The translations under genes were made by a program, and so were the position numbers. This document shows positions 16,632 through 26,808 of a DNA stretch of 62,960 nucleotides, in pieces. Numbering within the stretch: position 1 is the stretch's first letter; the number at the start of each line of letters is the position of its first letter. The stretch lies in contig JAHJOO010000058.1 in NCBI GenBank assembly GCA_018820275.1, forward strand, positions 1 through 62,960, in the 5' to 3' direction. The notes under the pieces were generated by a model that saw only the letters and a program-made list of their open reading frames with translations, searched no databases and had not been told where the DNA came from. Origin of the DNA: Alphaproteobacteria bacterium (GTDB lineage Bacteria > Pseudomonadota > Alphaproteobacteria > Caulobacterales > Caulobacteraceae).

Positions 16632-17477
16632 ATGACGGACCACACGACGGTTCTGGAGGTCTCCGCGCCGATCGCGCATTTCCTGGAGTTCTTCTGCAGC
16701 CACGGCGCGCCGGCCAACGGCGACGCCGGGCGGCCGGTCTCGGTCATCGTCAACCACGGCTATGCGCTGGGATTTTCGCCTGCGCGGCTCCAGCCGGTCT
16801 GGGCGGCCTATCAGGTCAGCGCGGCCAAGAAGGACGTGGACTATGAGCGGCCCGAGTTCTTCCTCGACGACCCGCGCATCCCGCCGGAATGCCGGATCGG
16901 CACGGGCGGGTACGGCAAGCTGGACGGCACGGCCTACGACCGCGGGCATCTGGTGCCGAATTTCGCGATCAACACCCAATTCGGGCGGGTGGCGCAGTTC
17001 GAGACCTTCTTCATGTCCAACATCTTCCCGCAGCAGGCCTCGACCAACCGGGGGGCCTGGCAGCGGCTGGAGCAGGCGATCGTGCGCGCCTATGCGCCCC
17101 TGCGGAAGCAGGTCTGGGCGCTGGCCGGACCGATCTTCGGCGACGACCCGCCGATGGTCGTCCGGCGGAACGGCCTGAAGGTGCCGGTGCCGGAGGCCTT
17201 CTTCCTGATCCTGGCCGACCCCGAACGATATCCGTTCGACGACGCGGACAACCTGTCGATCCTGGCTCTGCGGATGCCCCAGACGTGGGGCAGCGCGCCG
17301 TTCAGCGACGAGTTGATCACCACCTTGCCGGAGATCGAACAGGCGACGGGCCTGACCTTCTTTCCGCGATTGGGCGCGCGGGACAAGCAGAAGCTGATCA
17401 CCCAGACCAGTCCGATGATGTGGCCGCTGGAGGCCATCGCGGCGGCGCCGCGCGATCCGCTGCCGCCCCCGGGCTAG
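16632..17477 (+). CDS. DNA/RNA non-specific endonuclease (NUC1 family)
   Basis: 281 residues. The beta-beta-alpha-metal motif is visible as TAYDRGHLVPNF (DRGH near residue 102) with downstream FFMSNIFPQQASTNRGAWQRLE, in which the Asn and Glu complete the metal site. Family members cut DNA and RNA sequence-independently. The sequence shows no clear signal peptide, although many relatives are exported, so the location is uncertain. It follows queD after 73 bp and is probably a separate unit. Confidence 0.88.
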   Translation: MTDHTTVLEVSAPIAHFLEFFCSHGAPANGDAGRPVSVIVNHGYALGFSPARLQPVWAAYQVSAAKKDVDYERPEFFLDDPRIPPECRIGTGGYGKLDGTAYDRGHLVPNFAINTQFGRVAQFETFFMSNIFPQQASTNRGAWQRLEQAIVRAYAPLRKQVWALAGPIFGDDPPMVVRRNGLKVPVPEAFFLILADPERYPFDDADNLSILALRMPQTWGSAPFSDELITTLPEIEQATGLTFFPRLGARDKQKLITQTSPMMWPLEAIAAAPRDPLPPPG

Positions 17478-17490
17478 GCAGGGGCCCGGC

Positions 17491-17760
17491 TCAGCAGTCG
17501 CGGCCGGACGCCCGGCGCTGTTCGCAGCGGCGCTGTTCGCGTTCGTACTCGCGCTGTTCGCGCTCGCGTTTGGCGCGGGTCTCCTCGTCCGAGGTGGTCA
17601 CGGCGTCGACGCCGGCGCCGACGACCGCGCCTGTGACCTTGGCGGCCCCGCCGACGACGGCCGCGCCGGTCCCGACCACCGCTCCGACGAGGCAGCCCTG
17701 GAGCATCAGAGAACCGCCGAGAACGGCGGCGAGGGCGGCGGCGCGCGTGAAGGCGATCAT
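17491..17760 (-). CDS. small lipoprotein with glycine-zipper and charged tail
   Basis: 89 residues. The signal peptide ends in a lipobox (LMLQGC, Cys about 23). A Gly/Ala/Val-rich zipper (VGAVVGTGAAVVGGAAKVTGAVVG) follows, then a strongly charged coil of repeated RE/QRE units (EREQREYEREQRRCEQRR). It is probably anchored in the outer membrane. Convergent with the nuclease gene. Function unknown. Confidence 0.7.
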   Translation of the reverse strand: MIAFTRAAALAAVLGGSLMLQGCLVGAVVGTGAAVVGGAAKVTGAVVGAGVDAVTTSDEETRAKREREQREYEREQRRCEQRRASGRDC

Positions 17761-17849
17761 GGTTCAGTTCTCCCGACGCGCCGATCTAGCGCCGGGATGG
17801 TGAACGAATGTTGACGCGCGTCCGCCCTCGCACGGGGAGACGGAAGACC

Positions 17850-18545
17850 TCAGAGGCTGTCGACCATCACCAGTTCGGCGTCGGCCCTGGCCGTCACGGT
17901 CAGGGTCGGCTCGTCCCTGATGCCGGCGCCGTCGCGGGCGTTCAGCGTGACGCCGTTCACCTCGACCGCGCCGACCGCGGGCACCAGATAGGCGCGGCGG
18001 CCCTCGGCCAGGTCATAGGTGATCGTCTCGCCGGCTTTCAGCGTGGCGGCCAGCACCCTGGCGTCGGCGTTGATATGCAGGGCGCCGTCGGCCGGATCGC
18101 CCGAGGCGACGACGGTGAAGCGGCCCGAGCGGTCGGCCTTGGGAAACTCGCGCTGGCCCCAGCCGGGCTGGGCGCCGGGCTTGTCGGTCTCGATCCAGAT
18201 CTGGAACAGGGTCGTGGTTTCCGGCTCCAGGTTGAACTCGGCGTGGCGCACGCCGGTGCCGGCGCTCATCACCTGCACGTCGCCCGCGCCGGTGCGGCCC
18301 TGGTTGCCCATCGAGTCCTGATGGGTGATCGCCCCGGTGCGGACGTAGGTGATGATCTCCATGTCCGCGTGCGGGTGGGGCGGAAAGCCCGACTGTGCCG
18401 CGATCTCGTCGTCGTTCCAGACGCGCAGCCGGCCCCAGCCCATGCGGGACGGGTCGTAGTAGTTGGCGAACGAGAAGTGATGGCGCGCCTTGAGCCAGCC
18501 GTGGTCCGCGCCGCCGAGGGTGGTGAAGGGTCGAACGTCGATCAT
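17850..18545 (-). CDS. pirin family protein
   Basis: 231 residues. Cupin with the pirin signature: HHFSFANYYDP, then GFPPHPHADMEIITYV, GTGVRHAEFN and FQIWIE. The His/His/His/Glu metal ligands are present. Some bacterial pirins act as quercetin dioxygenases, others as redox sensors or regulators; which applies here cannot be told. A short gap (65 bp) separates it from the next minus-strand gene upstream. Confidence 0.9.
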   Translation of the reverse strand: MIDVRPFTTLGGADHGWLKARHHFSFANYYDPSRMGWGRLRVWNDDEIAAQSGFPPHPHADMEIITYVRTGAITHQDSMGNQGRTGAGDVQVMSAGTGVRHAEFNLEPETTTLFQIWIETDKPGAQPGWGQREFPKADRSGRFTVVASGDPADGALHINADARVLAATLKAGETITYDLAEGRRAYLVPAVGAVEVNGVTLNARDGAGIRDEPTLTVTARADAELVMVDSL

Positions 18546-18609
18546 GGGGAAGGTCCCGGAATCCGAGGGCTAGAAACCTCGCTGACGCCTATATAGGAAA
18601 CAGTGTTGG

Positions 18610-18978
18610 TTACGGAAAGGGGGTGCAGATGCGACCCACGTTGGCCAAGCCATAGCGGTCCTTCCCTCGAACGCGGCGCTTCGAGAGCATGATGCGATCG
18701 CCCGGATCGCACCCATAGTGCAGCGGCGCAGGGACCTTGATCACGCGCCCGTCCACCTGCACCTCGACGCCGTTCACGGCCGATTTGGAACGCGCAATCA
18801 CCGACGGGCCGAGCACCCGTCCGGTCACCGGCCGGGCGGGGATATGGGGGGCGACCCAAAGCCAGAGGCCGCCGATCAGGATGAGCGCGAGCGCCATCCC
18901 CACCAAGCCCTGATGGTCCTCGAGCCAGAACCTGGCCGCCATTCGCCACGCCAGCCGGGGCGTCGGGGGTGAACTCAC
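18610..18978 (-). CDS. single-pass membrane protein of unknown function, coupled to aroC
   Basis: 122 residues if the GTG at 18978 is used; this GTG overlaps the aroC stop as GTGA, a typical coupling signal. An ATG at 18942 would give 110 residues. One membrane helix ([21 protein letters not shown]) is followed by an exported-looking domain with [31 protein letters not shown] and a closing [19 protein letters not shown]. Function unknown. Confidence 0.55.
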   Translation of the reverse strand: MSSPPTPRLAWRMAARFWLEDHQGLVGMALALILIGGLWLWVAPHIPARPVTGRVLGPSVIARSKSAVNGVEVQVDGRVIKVPAPLHYGCDPGDRIMLSKRRVRGKDRYGLANVGRICTPFP

Positions 18979-20060
18979 CCCACCTGCCCCCGATGCCGCA
19001 GCAGGGCGTCGGCGAGGACGCAGGCCGCCATGGCCTCGACCACCGGCACGCCGCGCAGGGCGACGCAGGGGTCGTGGCGGCCGATCGTGCGCAGGTCGGT
19101 GTCGGTGCCGTCGCGGGTGACCGTCTGGCGCGGCGTCAGGATCGAGGAGGTGGGCTTGAAGGCCACGCGCGCGGTGATCGGCTGGCCCGTCGAAATGCCG
19201 CCCAGCACGCCGCCCGCCTTGTTGGACAGGAAGACCGGCTGACCGTCCGGGCCGATGCGCATCTGGTCGGCGTTGTCCTCGCCCGACAGCTCGGCCGAGG
19301 CGAAGCCCGCGCCGATTTCCACGCCCTTGACCGCGTTGATCGACATCAGGGCGGCGGTCAGTTCGGCGTCCAGCTTGCCATAGACCGGCGCGCCCCAGCC
19401 GGACGGGGCGCCGGTGATCTCCAGCGACACGACCGCGCCGATCGACGAGCCGGCCTTGCGCACCCCGTCCAGATAGTCGGACCACGCCGGCACGACGTCG
19501 GCGGAGGCGGCGAACAGGGGGTTGTCATACGTCGCGCCGAAATCGACCGCCTCGTCCGGGATGCGATGCGGGCCCAGCTGGGTCACGCCGGCCCGGATCG
19601 TCACGCCGTCGCCCAGCACCTTGCGCGCCACGGCGCCGGCGGCGACGCGCATGGCCGTCTCGCGCGCCGAGGACCGTCCGCCGCCGCGCGGATCGCGCAC
19701 GCCGTACTTGGCGTCATAGGTGAAGTCGGCGTGGCCGGGGCGCCAGGCCCGGGCGATCTCGCCATAGTCCTTGGACCGCGCGTCCTCGTTCTGGATCAGC
19801 AGCGAGATCGGCGTGCCGGTGGTCACCGGACCATCGCCGTCGTCGAAGGTGCCGGACAGGATGCGGACCGCGTCGCTCTCCTTCCGCTGGGTGACGAACC
19901 GGCTGCCGCCGGGCTTGCGCCGGTCCAGCCAAGGCTGGAGATCCGCCTCAGTCAGGGCGATGCCCGGAGGGCACCCGTCCACCACGCAGCCGATCGCCGG
20001 CCCATGGCTTTCGCCCCAGGTGGTGACGCGGAACAGGTGGCCGAAGGTGTTGTGCGACAT
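18975..20060 (-). CDS. aroC: chorismate synthase
   Basis: 361 residues, full length. The enzyme makes chorismate from EPSP with reduced FMN, the last shikimate step. Signatures include [20 protein letters not shown] at the start, [20 protein letters not shown] near residue 130 and the late [15 protein letters not shown]. The start codon lies 12 bp downstream of the DnaJ-like gene's stop on the same strand, so it may be an operon with it and with the small membrane protein that follows. Confidence 0.96.
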   Translation of the reverse strand: MSHNTFGHLFRVTTWGESHGPAIGCVVDGCPPGIALTEADLQPWLDRRKPGGSRFVTQRKESDAVRILSGTFDDGDGPVTTGTPISLLIQNEDARSKDYGEIARAWRPGHADFTYDAKYGVRDPRGGGRSSARETAMRVAAGAVARKVLGDGVTIRAGVTQLGPHRIPDEAVDFGATYDNPLFAASADVVPAWSDYLDGVRKAGSSIGAVVSLEITGAPSGWGAPVYGKLDAELTAALMSINAVKGVEIGAGFASAELSGEDNADQMRIGPDGQPVFLSNKAGGVLGGISTGQPITARVAFKPTSSILTPRQTVTRDGTDTDLRTIGRHDPCVALRGVPVVEAMAACVLADALLRHRGQVG

Positions 20061-20072
20061 GACCCGAAACGC

Positions 20073-20792
20073 TTAGGCCGCGCGACGCTCCGGCGTCCAG
20101 ACGCGGGCGAAGCGGTCGCGCAGGTCGGCGGCGGCGGACGGGGCGTCCTCGGCCGGTTCCAGGGTGACGAACAGATGCCCTTGCCGCCGGTTGCCGCGCG
20201 GCGGCAGGCCGAGGTCCCGCAGCCGCAACCTCAGCGTCGGATGGTCCGGCACCAGCCAGGCCGAGCGCGGTCCGGCGTGGGTCGCGATCTCGACGCGGCC
20301 GCCGTCGCGCAGCAGCTGGCGCGCGACCGGGGCGCTCATGTGCAGGTCGTCGCCGACCGCCGACAGCGCCCCGCAGCCGCGGATGACCACGGTCAGATAC
20401 AGGTCCGCGCCGTCGCGTCCCGCGCCCTTCAGCCGCAGGCGGTCGCCGGTACGCAGGCCCGGCGCATAGGTGGCGCGCAGCCGCTTTCCGCCGACGCGGA
20501 CGACGGCCCGGCCGCCGTTCACCGCGTCCAGCGGCGAGATGGCCAGGGTCGGCGGGGCGGGCTGGCGGACGGCGGGGGCGGGCAGGGCCAGCGGGCCGTC
20601 CAGCCGCTTCAACACCTCGTGGGCCGCGATCACCCGGCGGAAGGTCACCTCGTCCCCGCCCGGCAGGTCGGGGCGCGCCGCCTTGACCGCGCGGCGGAAG
20701 GCGGCGGTCAGCGCCGGCCCGTGCGCGGGGCCGTCCAGGCCGAGAACGGCCCGGGCCTCGGCGACGGTCAGGGAGGCGGCCGGGTCATGCAT
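20073..20792 (-). CDS. DnaJ-like protein with a degenerate J domain
   Basis: 239 residues from ATG 20792. Residues about 10-65 resemble a J domain ([44 protein letters not shown]), but the obligatory HPD tripeptide reads RPD, so DnaK ATPase stimulation is doubtful. Residues about 80-230 resemble the DnaJ/CbpA C-terminal substrate-binding region ([39 protein letters not shown]). There are no Cys zinc fingers, as in the CbpA type. It lies 12 bp upstream of aroC. Confidence 0.75.
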   Translation of the reverse strand: MHDPAASLTVAEARAVLGLDGPAHGPALTAAFRRAVKAARPDLPGGDEVTFRRVIAAHEVLKRLDGPLALPAPAVRQPAPPTLAISPLDAVNGGRAVVRVGGKRLRATYAPGLRTGDRLRLKGAGRDGADLYLTVVIRGCGALSAVGDDLHMSAPVARQLLRDGGRVEIATHAGPRSAWLVPDHPTLRLRLRDLGLPPRGNRRQGHLFVTLEPAEDAPSAAADLRDRFARVWTPERRAA

Positions 20793-20878
20793 CCCCGACA
20801 AAGGCCCCGATCAGGGTCAATGCCGGGTTAACCGTGCCGCACTTCCGCCGCCTCGCGTCCCGCGCTATCGCAGGGCGC

Positions 20879-21553
20879 ATGACCGCGCCCGTGATCCCGC
20901 CCAGCCCGTCGCGTGAGGAGTACGCCCGCGACTACGCCGCCGCGCTGGCGGCCAATGGCGACGAGACGATCTTCGACCGGGCCGAACCGATCGGCCTGTT
21001 CGTCGACTGGCTGGCCGACGCCCGGGCGCACGAGGTCAACGATTCCAACGCCATGTGCCTGTCGACCGTCGACGGCGCGGGCATGCCGGACGGCCGGATG
21101 GTGCTGCTGAAGGACGTCGACGACCGCGGCTTCACCTTCTACTCGAACGCCGAAAGCGCCAAGGGCGGCCAGCTGGCCGCCCGTCCGGCCGCCGCCCTGC
21201 TGTTTCACTGGAAGTCGCTGCGGCGTCAGGTGCGGGTGCGCGGCACCGTCGAGCCGGTGACGGCGGCGGAGGCCGACGCCTATTTCGCCAGCCGGGCGCG
21301 CGAGAGCCGGGTGGGGGCCTGGGCCTCGGACCAGTCGCGGCCGCTGGCGTCGCGCGCCGACCTGGAGGCGGCGGTGGCGCGCGAGACGGCGCGGTTCGGG
21401 GAGGGCGACGTGCCGCGCCCGCCGCACTGGACCGGCTGGCGGGTGGTCCCGCGGTCGGTGGAGTTCTGGCGCGACCGGCCCTTCCGCCTGCACGACCGTC
21501 TGCGCTTCGACCGCGCGGGCGACGGCTGGACGAGGGCCCGGCTGCAGCCCTGA
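20879..21553 (+). CDS. pdxH: pyridoxamine 5'-phosphate oxidase
   Basis: 224 residues. FMN enzyme that oxidises PNP/PMP to PLP. Visible family blocks are [58 protein letters not shown] and the C-terminal [13 protein letters not shown] with the conserved RLHDR. The start at ATG 20879 ([19 protein letters not shown]) fits family length; the upstream extension is not conserved. It is convergent with the TetR gene 1 bp beyond the stop. Confidence 0.95.
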   Translation: MTAPVIPPSPSREEYARDYAAALAANGDETIFDRAEPIGLFVDWLADARAHEVNDSNAMCLSTVDGAGMPDGRMVLLKDVDDRGFTFYSNAESAKGGQLAARPAAALLFHWKSLRRQVRVRGTVEPVTAAEADAYFASRARESRVGAWASDQSRPLASRADLEAAVARETARFGEGDVPRPPHWTGWRVVPRSVEFWRDRPFRLHDRLRFDRAGDGWTRARLQP

Positions 21554-21554
21554 C

Positions 21555-22181
21555 CTAGCGGCGCACGACGCCGTAGCGGGCCATGAAGGTCTCGACCGCA
21601 TCGGCGGCGATCTGGTCGGCGGCGCGCACCGGCATAACCTCGTCGCCGGTCACCAGAGGCATGAAGAAGACCGGGTGCTCGATCATGCCGAACAGCTGGC
21701 CGGCGGCCCACGAGGGACGGTCCACGCGCAGCTCGCCGCGGTCGCGCATCTGCCGGATCACGTCGATGACGTAGGCCCCGAACTCGCTCTTGCCCTTCTC
21801 GAAGAATTTCACGGCGACCTCGCGAAACCGCGGCCGCTCGGCCATCACGAGCCGGAAGACAGAGCGGACGAAGGGGTCGGCCATGAACCGCGCATAGCGG
21901 ACGGCGAAGTCGGTCAGCTGGTCGCGGGCGGGGCGCGGTTCCGAGAAGACGCTCATCATCTGGGCCGTGAACTCCTCCGCCGCGTCGTCGATGACGGCGG
22001 AGAACAGGTCCGACTTTCCGGCGAACTGGGCATAGAGGGTGGCGGTCGAGACCCCCGCCTCCCGCGCCACCGCCTCCATCTTGGTGGACGCGAACCCGTC
22101 CGCCGTGAAGCGCCGCCGCGCGTGGCGCAGGATCGCCTGACGTCTGGGGTCCGGCTCGGATCCGGGGAGGGGGCCGTGCAT
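21555..22181 (-). CDS. TetR-family transcriptional regulator
   Basis: 208 residues. The N-terminal helix-turn-helix is clear: RQAILRHARRRFTADGFASTKMEAVAREAGVSTATLYAQFAGKSDLFSAV (about 12-62). The C-terminal ligand domain resembles the AcrR-type TetR_C region. The gene next upstream is udk (same strand, 65 bp) and the next downstream is convergent pdxH. The target and ligand are unknown. Confidence 0.9.
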   Translation of the reverse strand: MHGPLPGSEPDPRRQAILRHARRRFTADGFASTKMEAVAREAGVSTATLYAQFAGKSDLFSAVIDDAAEEFTAQMMSVFSEPRPARDQLTDFAVRYARFMADPFVRSVFRLVMAERPRFREVAVKFFEKGKSEFGAYVIDVIRQMRDRGELRVDRPSWAAGQLFGMIEHPVFFMPLVTGDEVMPVRAADQIAADAVETFMARYGVVRR

Positions 22182-22246
22182 GGGGGTCTTTCGCCGTGTC
22201 TTCGCGCGCGCCGACGCCGGGGAGGGGCGAGTCGCAACGAACGACG

Positions 22247-22906
22247 TTAGGGCGCCGCCGCCCCGGCGAGAAGAGGCCGGATCAGCGGATGCACCAGCAG
22301 CGGGGCCGCCAGGCGCAGCACGTCCTGGGGGTCCGCCAGCCGGACGGCCGCCGTGGCGTCGGCCACCACGAAGTCGGCGACGGCGCGGGTCGGCTCGGTG
22401 AAGCGTTCGTGCCCCGGCCGCACGGTCTTCAGATACTGGTCGACCACCGAGTCCGGCGTGCGCCCGCGTTCGACCTGGTCGCGCAGGAGGCGTCGGATGA
22501 AGCGGATGTCGGCCGGCGTGTCAACGAACACCTTGATGTCGTACAGGGCCGCGAGGGCCGGCGTGCTCAACGCATGGACGCCCTCCACCACGATGGCCTC
22601 CGCTGGCTCGATCCGCCGGGTGAAGGCTTCGCGACCGTGCGTCTCCATCGAATAGACCGGGGCGTCCACGGCACGTCCGGCCTTCAGCTCGGCCAGCTGG
22701 GCGGTCATCAGGGTGTGGTCGCGGGCGGCCACGTCGTCGAAGTCGAAGACGGCCGGGTCGAAGTCGGGCAGGGCGGCGGCGTCGACGTACCAGTCGTCCT
22801 CGCTCAGCAGCGCGGCCGCGCCGGGCCGCATGGCGGCGACGAGGGCCTCGGCCAGCGTGGTCTTGCCGGAGCCGGAGCCGCCGGTGATCGCGATCAGCAG
22901 GGTCAT
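22247..22906 (-). CDS. udk: uridine kinase
   Basis: 219 residues. Phosphorylates uridine and cytidine with ATP or GTP. The P-loop is ITGGSGSGKTTLAEAL (about 7-22). DDWYVD, PAVFDFDDVAARD, PVYSMETHGRE and the later FIRRLLRDQVERGRT (lid region) match the family. It is divergent from the acyl-CoA ligase gene across a 131-bp intergenic region that must hold both promoters. Confidence 0.9.
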   Translation of the reverse strand: MTLLIAITGGSGSGKTTLAEALVAAMRPGAAALLSEDDWYVDAAALPDFDPAVFDFDDVAARDHTLMTAQLAELKAGRAVDAPVYSMETHGREAFTRRIEPAEAIVVEGVHALSTPALAALYDIKVFVDTPADIRFIRRLLRDQVERGRTPDSVVDQYLKTVRPGHERFTEPTRAVADFVVADATAAVRLADPQDVLRLAAPLLVHPLIRPLLAGAAAP

Positions 22907-23037
22907 GCCCCGGCCTTTAGGCGGGCGGCGGTCCGACCGGAAGACCCGTCCGGCTTCCCTCGCGTCACGTTGCCTAACCCCCGCCGCGCCGATAGCGTGA
23001 GGCCACGCCGCGATCAGACGGCAAGCGATGGGGATCG

Positions 23038-24675
<1,638 letters not shown>

Positions 24676-24678
24676 GGC

Positions 24679-25386
24679 ATGGCGGGCAAGGGCTCCTCCC
24701 TGACGACCGCGTCCTGGCTGATCGCCGGGGCGCTGGCGGGCGGAGCCACGATCTTCGTGGCCGCGCTGGGCACGCGCGCGGGGCTGTGGGACGCCGCCTT
24801 CGGCCTCGGCACGCTGACCTTCCTCGTGGCGCCGGCGCTGACCGCGATCGGCCTGATCTGCGCCGTGACCCTGGCCGTCTGGTCGGCGCGACGGCCGAAG
24901 GCCCTCGGTCTGGCGGCGGTGTTCGCCGTGCTGGCGGCGGGCGGCACGGCCGCGGGGCTGGGCCTGCGCTGGGAGGCCTTTCACGCGGCCACCCCGTGGG
25001 ACGTGACCAGCGACCGCGAGGATCCGCCGGGCTTCTCGCGCATCCTGTCCCAGCGGCGCGCCGCGTCGGGGGCGGCGCGCGCGACCTCGCCCGCGGGCCC
25101 CCAGGCCTGTCTCGGCGCGGCCTCGACCCCCAGCCAGCTGGCGCCCGAGGCCGCCGCGGCGGCGCTGGAGGCGGCGGGCTTCACCGTGATCGGCTCCGCC
25201 GCCTTCCGGGCCGAGGGCGAGCGCCGCGGCTTCTGGTTCGGACTGACGCATGACGCCGTGGTGCGCATCCGCCCCGGCCGGACCGACGTCCGGGTGACGG
25301 CGCGTTCGGACCTGCCGCAGGGCGGGGAGACCTGCCGTCTGGCGGCCGCCTTGTCGCGGGCTCTGGCGGCTCAGGCCGGGGCGTAG
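24679..25386 (+). CDS. DUF1499 protein with N-terminal membrane segments
   Basis: 235 residues. Three membrane segments (about 10-32, 38-70 and 76-98) precede a soluble C-terminal DUF1499-like domain with DREDPPGFSRILSQRR, VIGSAAFRAEGERRGFWFGLTHDAVVRI and VRVTARSD. The role of the family is unknown. It starts 3 bp after the acyl-CoA ligase gene. Its 3' end overlaps the convergent MBL gene by 16 bp. Confidence 0.7.
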   Translation: MAGKGSSLTTASWLIAGALAGGATIFVAALGTRAGLWDAAFGLGTLTFLVAPALTAIGLICAVTLAVWSARRPKALGLAAVFAVLAAGGTAAGLGLRWEAFHAATPWDVTSDREDPPGFSRILSQRRAASGAARATSPAGPQACLGAASTPSQLAPEAAAAALEAAGFTVIGSAAFRAEGERRGFWFGLTHDAVVRIRPGRTDVRVTARSDLPQGGETCRLAAALSRALAAQAGA

Positions 25387-26270
25387 ACCGCGTCCAGCGT
25401 CGGCCCCGGCACGGCCGTGACCCGCCCCGCGCCCTCCAGCGCGATCAGATGGGCCCAGACCGACAGCGAGGCCGCCGGCCACAGGCGGCGATCCACGCCG
25501 GCATAGAGCGACGGCACGATCTCGGCGACGCGCCGGTCGCCCGCCGCCAGCCGCGCGAGGATCTGGGCGTCCCGGGCCCGACGGTGGTCGCGATAGGCCG
25601 CCAGAAAGGGCCCCGGGTCGTCGATCTGCGCCCCGTGCGCCGGCCACAGCCGGTCGAACCGGCGCGCGATGACCCTGTCCAGGCTGGCCATGTAGGCCGC
25701 CATGTCGCCGTCCGGCGGCGCGACCACGGTGGTGGACCAGCCCATCACGTGGTCGCCGCAGAACAGGGCGTTCTCCTCGACCAGGTCGAAGGCCAGATGG
25801 TTGGAGGCGTGTCCGGGCGTCGCCAGCGTCCGCAGCGTCCAGCCGTCGCCCCGCACGACGTCGCCGTCGCCCAGGACGCGGTCCGGGCGCACGTCGGCCG
25901 TCTCGTCCTCGTCGGGTGCCGAGGCGTGGGTCTCGCGGACGGGCGGGGTCGCGGCCAGCAGGGGGGCGCCCACGGCCCGCGCCAGCGGGCGGGCCAGCGG
26001 CGCATGGTCCCTGTGGGTGTGGGTCAGCAGCACCGCGACGACCCGGCGGCCGTGCAGAGCCCGTGTCAGGGCCGCGAGGTGGGCCGCGTCCTCCGGCCCG
26101 GGGTCGATGACGGCGACCTCCGCGCCGGCCGCCTCGCGTCCGACGAGGAAGGTGTTCGTGCCGGTGAAGGTGAAGGGGCCGGGATTGGCGGCGGTGACGC
26201 GCGAGATCAGCGGGGTCAGCCGGACGGGCTCGCCGTGGCGGGGCTCGAAGTCGCGCACGAAGGGGATCAT
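25371..26270 (-). CDS. MBL-fold metallo-hydrolase (LACTB2/GloB-like)
   Basis: 299 residues. Zinc motif LLTHTHRDHAPLARP (HxHxDH near residue 83), further ligands in TPGHASNHLAFDL and FCGDHVMGWSTTVV, and the C-terminal WPAHG with the final His. A helical winged C-terminal segment (ILARLAAGDRRVAEIVP) follows, as in LACTB2-like proteins. It probably hydrolyses a thioester or nucleic acid; the substrate is unknown. It overlaps the DUF1499 gene by 16 bp, tail to tail. Confidence 0.88.
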   Translation of the reverse strand: MIPFVRDFEPRHGEPVRLTPLISRVTAANPGPFTFTGTNTFLVGREAAGAEVAVIDPGPEDAAHLAALTRALHGRRVVAVLLTHTHRDHAPLARPLARAVGAPLLAATPPVRETHASAPDEDETADVRPDRVLGDGDVVRGDGWTLRTLATPGHASNHLAFDLVEENALFCGDHVMGWSTTVVAPPDGDMAAYMASLDRVIARRFDRLWPAHGAQIDDPGPFLAAYRDHRRARDAQILARLAAGDRRVAEIVPSLYAGVDRRLWPAASLSVWAHLIALEGAGRVTAVPGPTLDAVYAPA

Positions 26271-26324
26271 GCGGCGCGCCCCTGGCCCGCGGCTTGCCTT
26301 AACGAGGCGTAAACGCCCTTCAGG

Positions 26325-26480
26325 ATGCTCGTCATGGCCGTCGCCGCCGCCCTTTCTGTGTCAAATCGGCTCCTGACCGTGGCCGCCGCGCTTCTGTGTA
26401 TCATGGCGGCGCAACTGGCGACCGCTTCGTGCAGCCCGGAGCCGGCCCCCTATGCCGCGCGGGCGCTGATCAGCCGCTGA
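26325..26480 (+). CDS. possible 51-residue membrane or secreted peptide
   Basis: A short frame with ATG at 26325 or 26334. It has one hydrophobic helix (RLLTVAAALLCIMAAQLATA) and a short Pro/Ala-rich tail ending AARALISR. It lies in the gap between the MBL gene and the TonB receptor. Coding status is uncertain: frame and hydrophobic pattern are the only support. Confidence 0.35.
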   Translation: MLVMAVAAALSVSNRLLTVAAALLCIMAAQLATASCSPEPAPYAARALISR

Positions 26481-26634
26481 GCGAATCCGTCCTGACGACC
26501 CGGCTCGCTTCGCGAGCGAAATGAGACGGCGGCGCGACGGTCCGGGGGCGAGCGCCATGCCAGGACGCCGTCCCTCGGCGGAAAAAACCGTATTTTATGT
26601 CGTGTTATCAACCGGTTCCCATGGTGTGGCCCGA

Positions 26635-26663
26635 TTGCGACATTGTGGCGACGATTGGATTAC
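26635..26663 (+). promoter_or_regulatory. possible promoter of the TonB-dependent receptor
   Basis: The 328-bp gap 26481-26808 contains the most AT-rich stretch of the area (26578-26670). TTGCGA at 26635-26640 and GATTAC at 26658-26663 are separated by 17 bp and could be -35 and -10 elements, leaving a leader of about 140 bases. Nothing else recognisable is present in the gap. Confidence 0.3.
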
Positions 26664-26808
26664 AGGGGTGTAATTGAGGTGCCCTCGCCCCGGTCAATCG
26701 GTTAGGCTGACCGCGATCTACGTGCATTGGGGCTCGTGGATGCTCAACGTTGGTGCGACGAGGGGCCCGGAAACGGGAAGCTTCGCATCGGCCCTAGGAG
26801 GATGTCTC

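Noticed and set aside
18979..19485. Upstream extension of the small membrane protein gene into aroC
   Set aside because: The extra residues are the out-of-frame reading of aroC; the GTG overlapping the aroC stop gives a sensible start.
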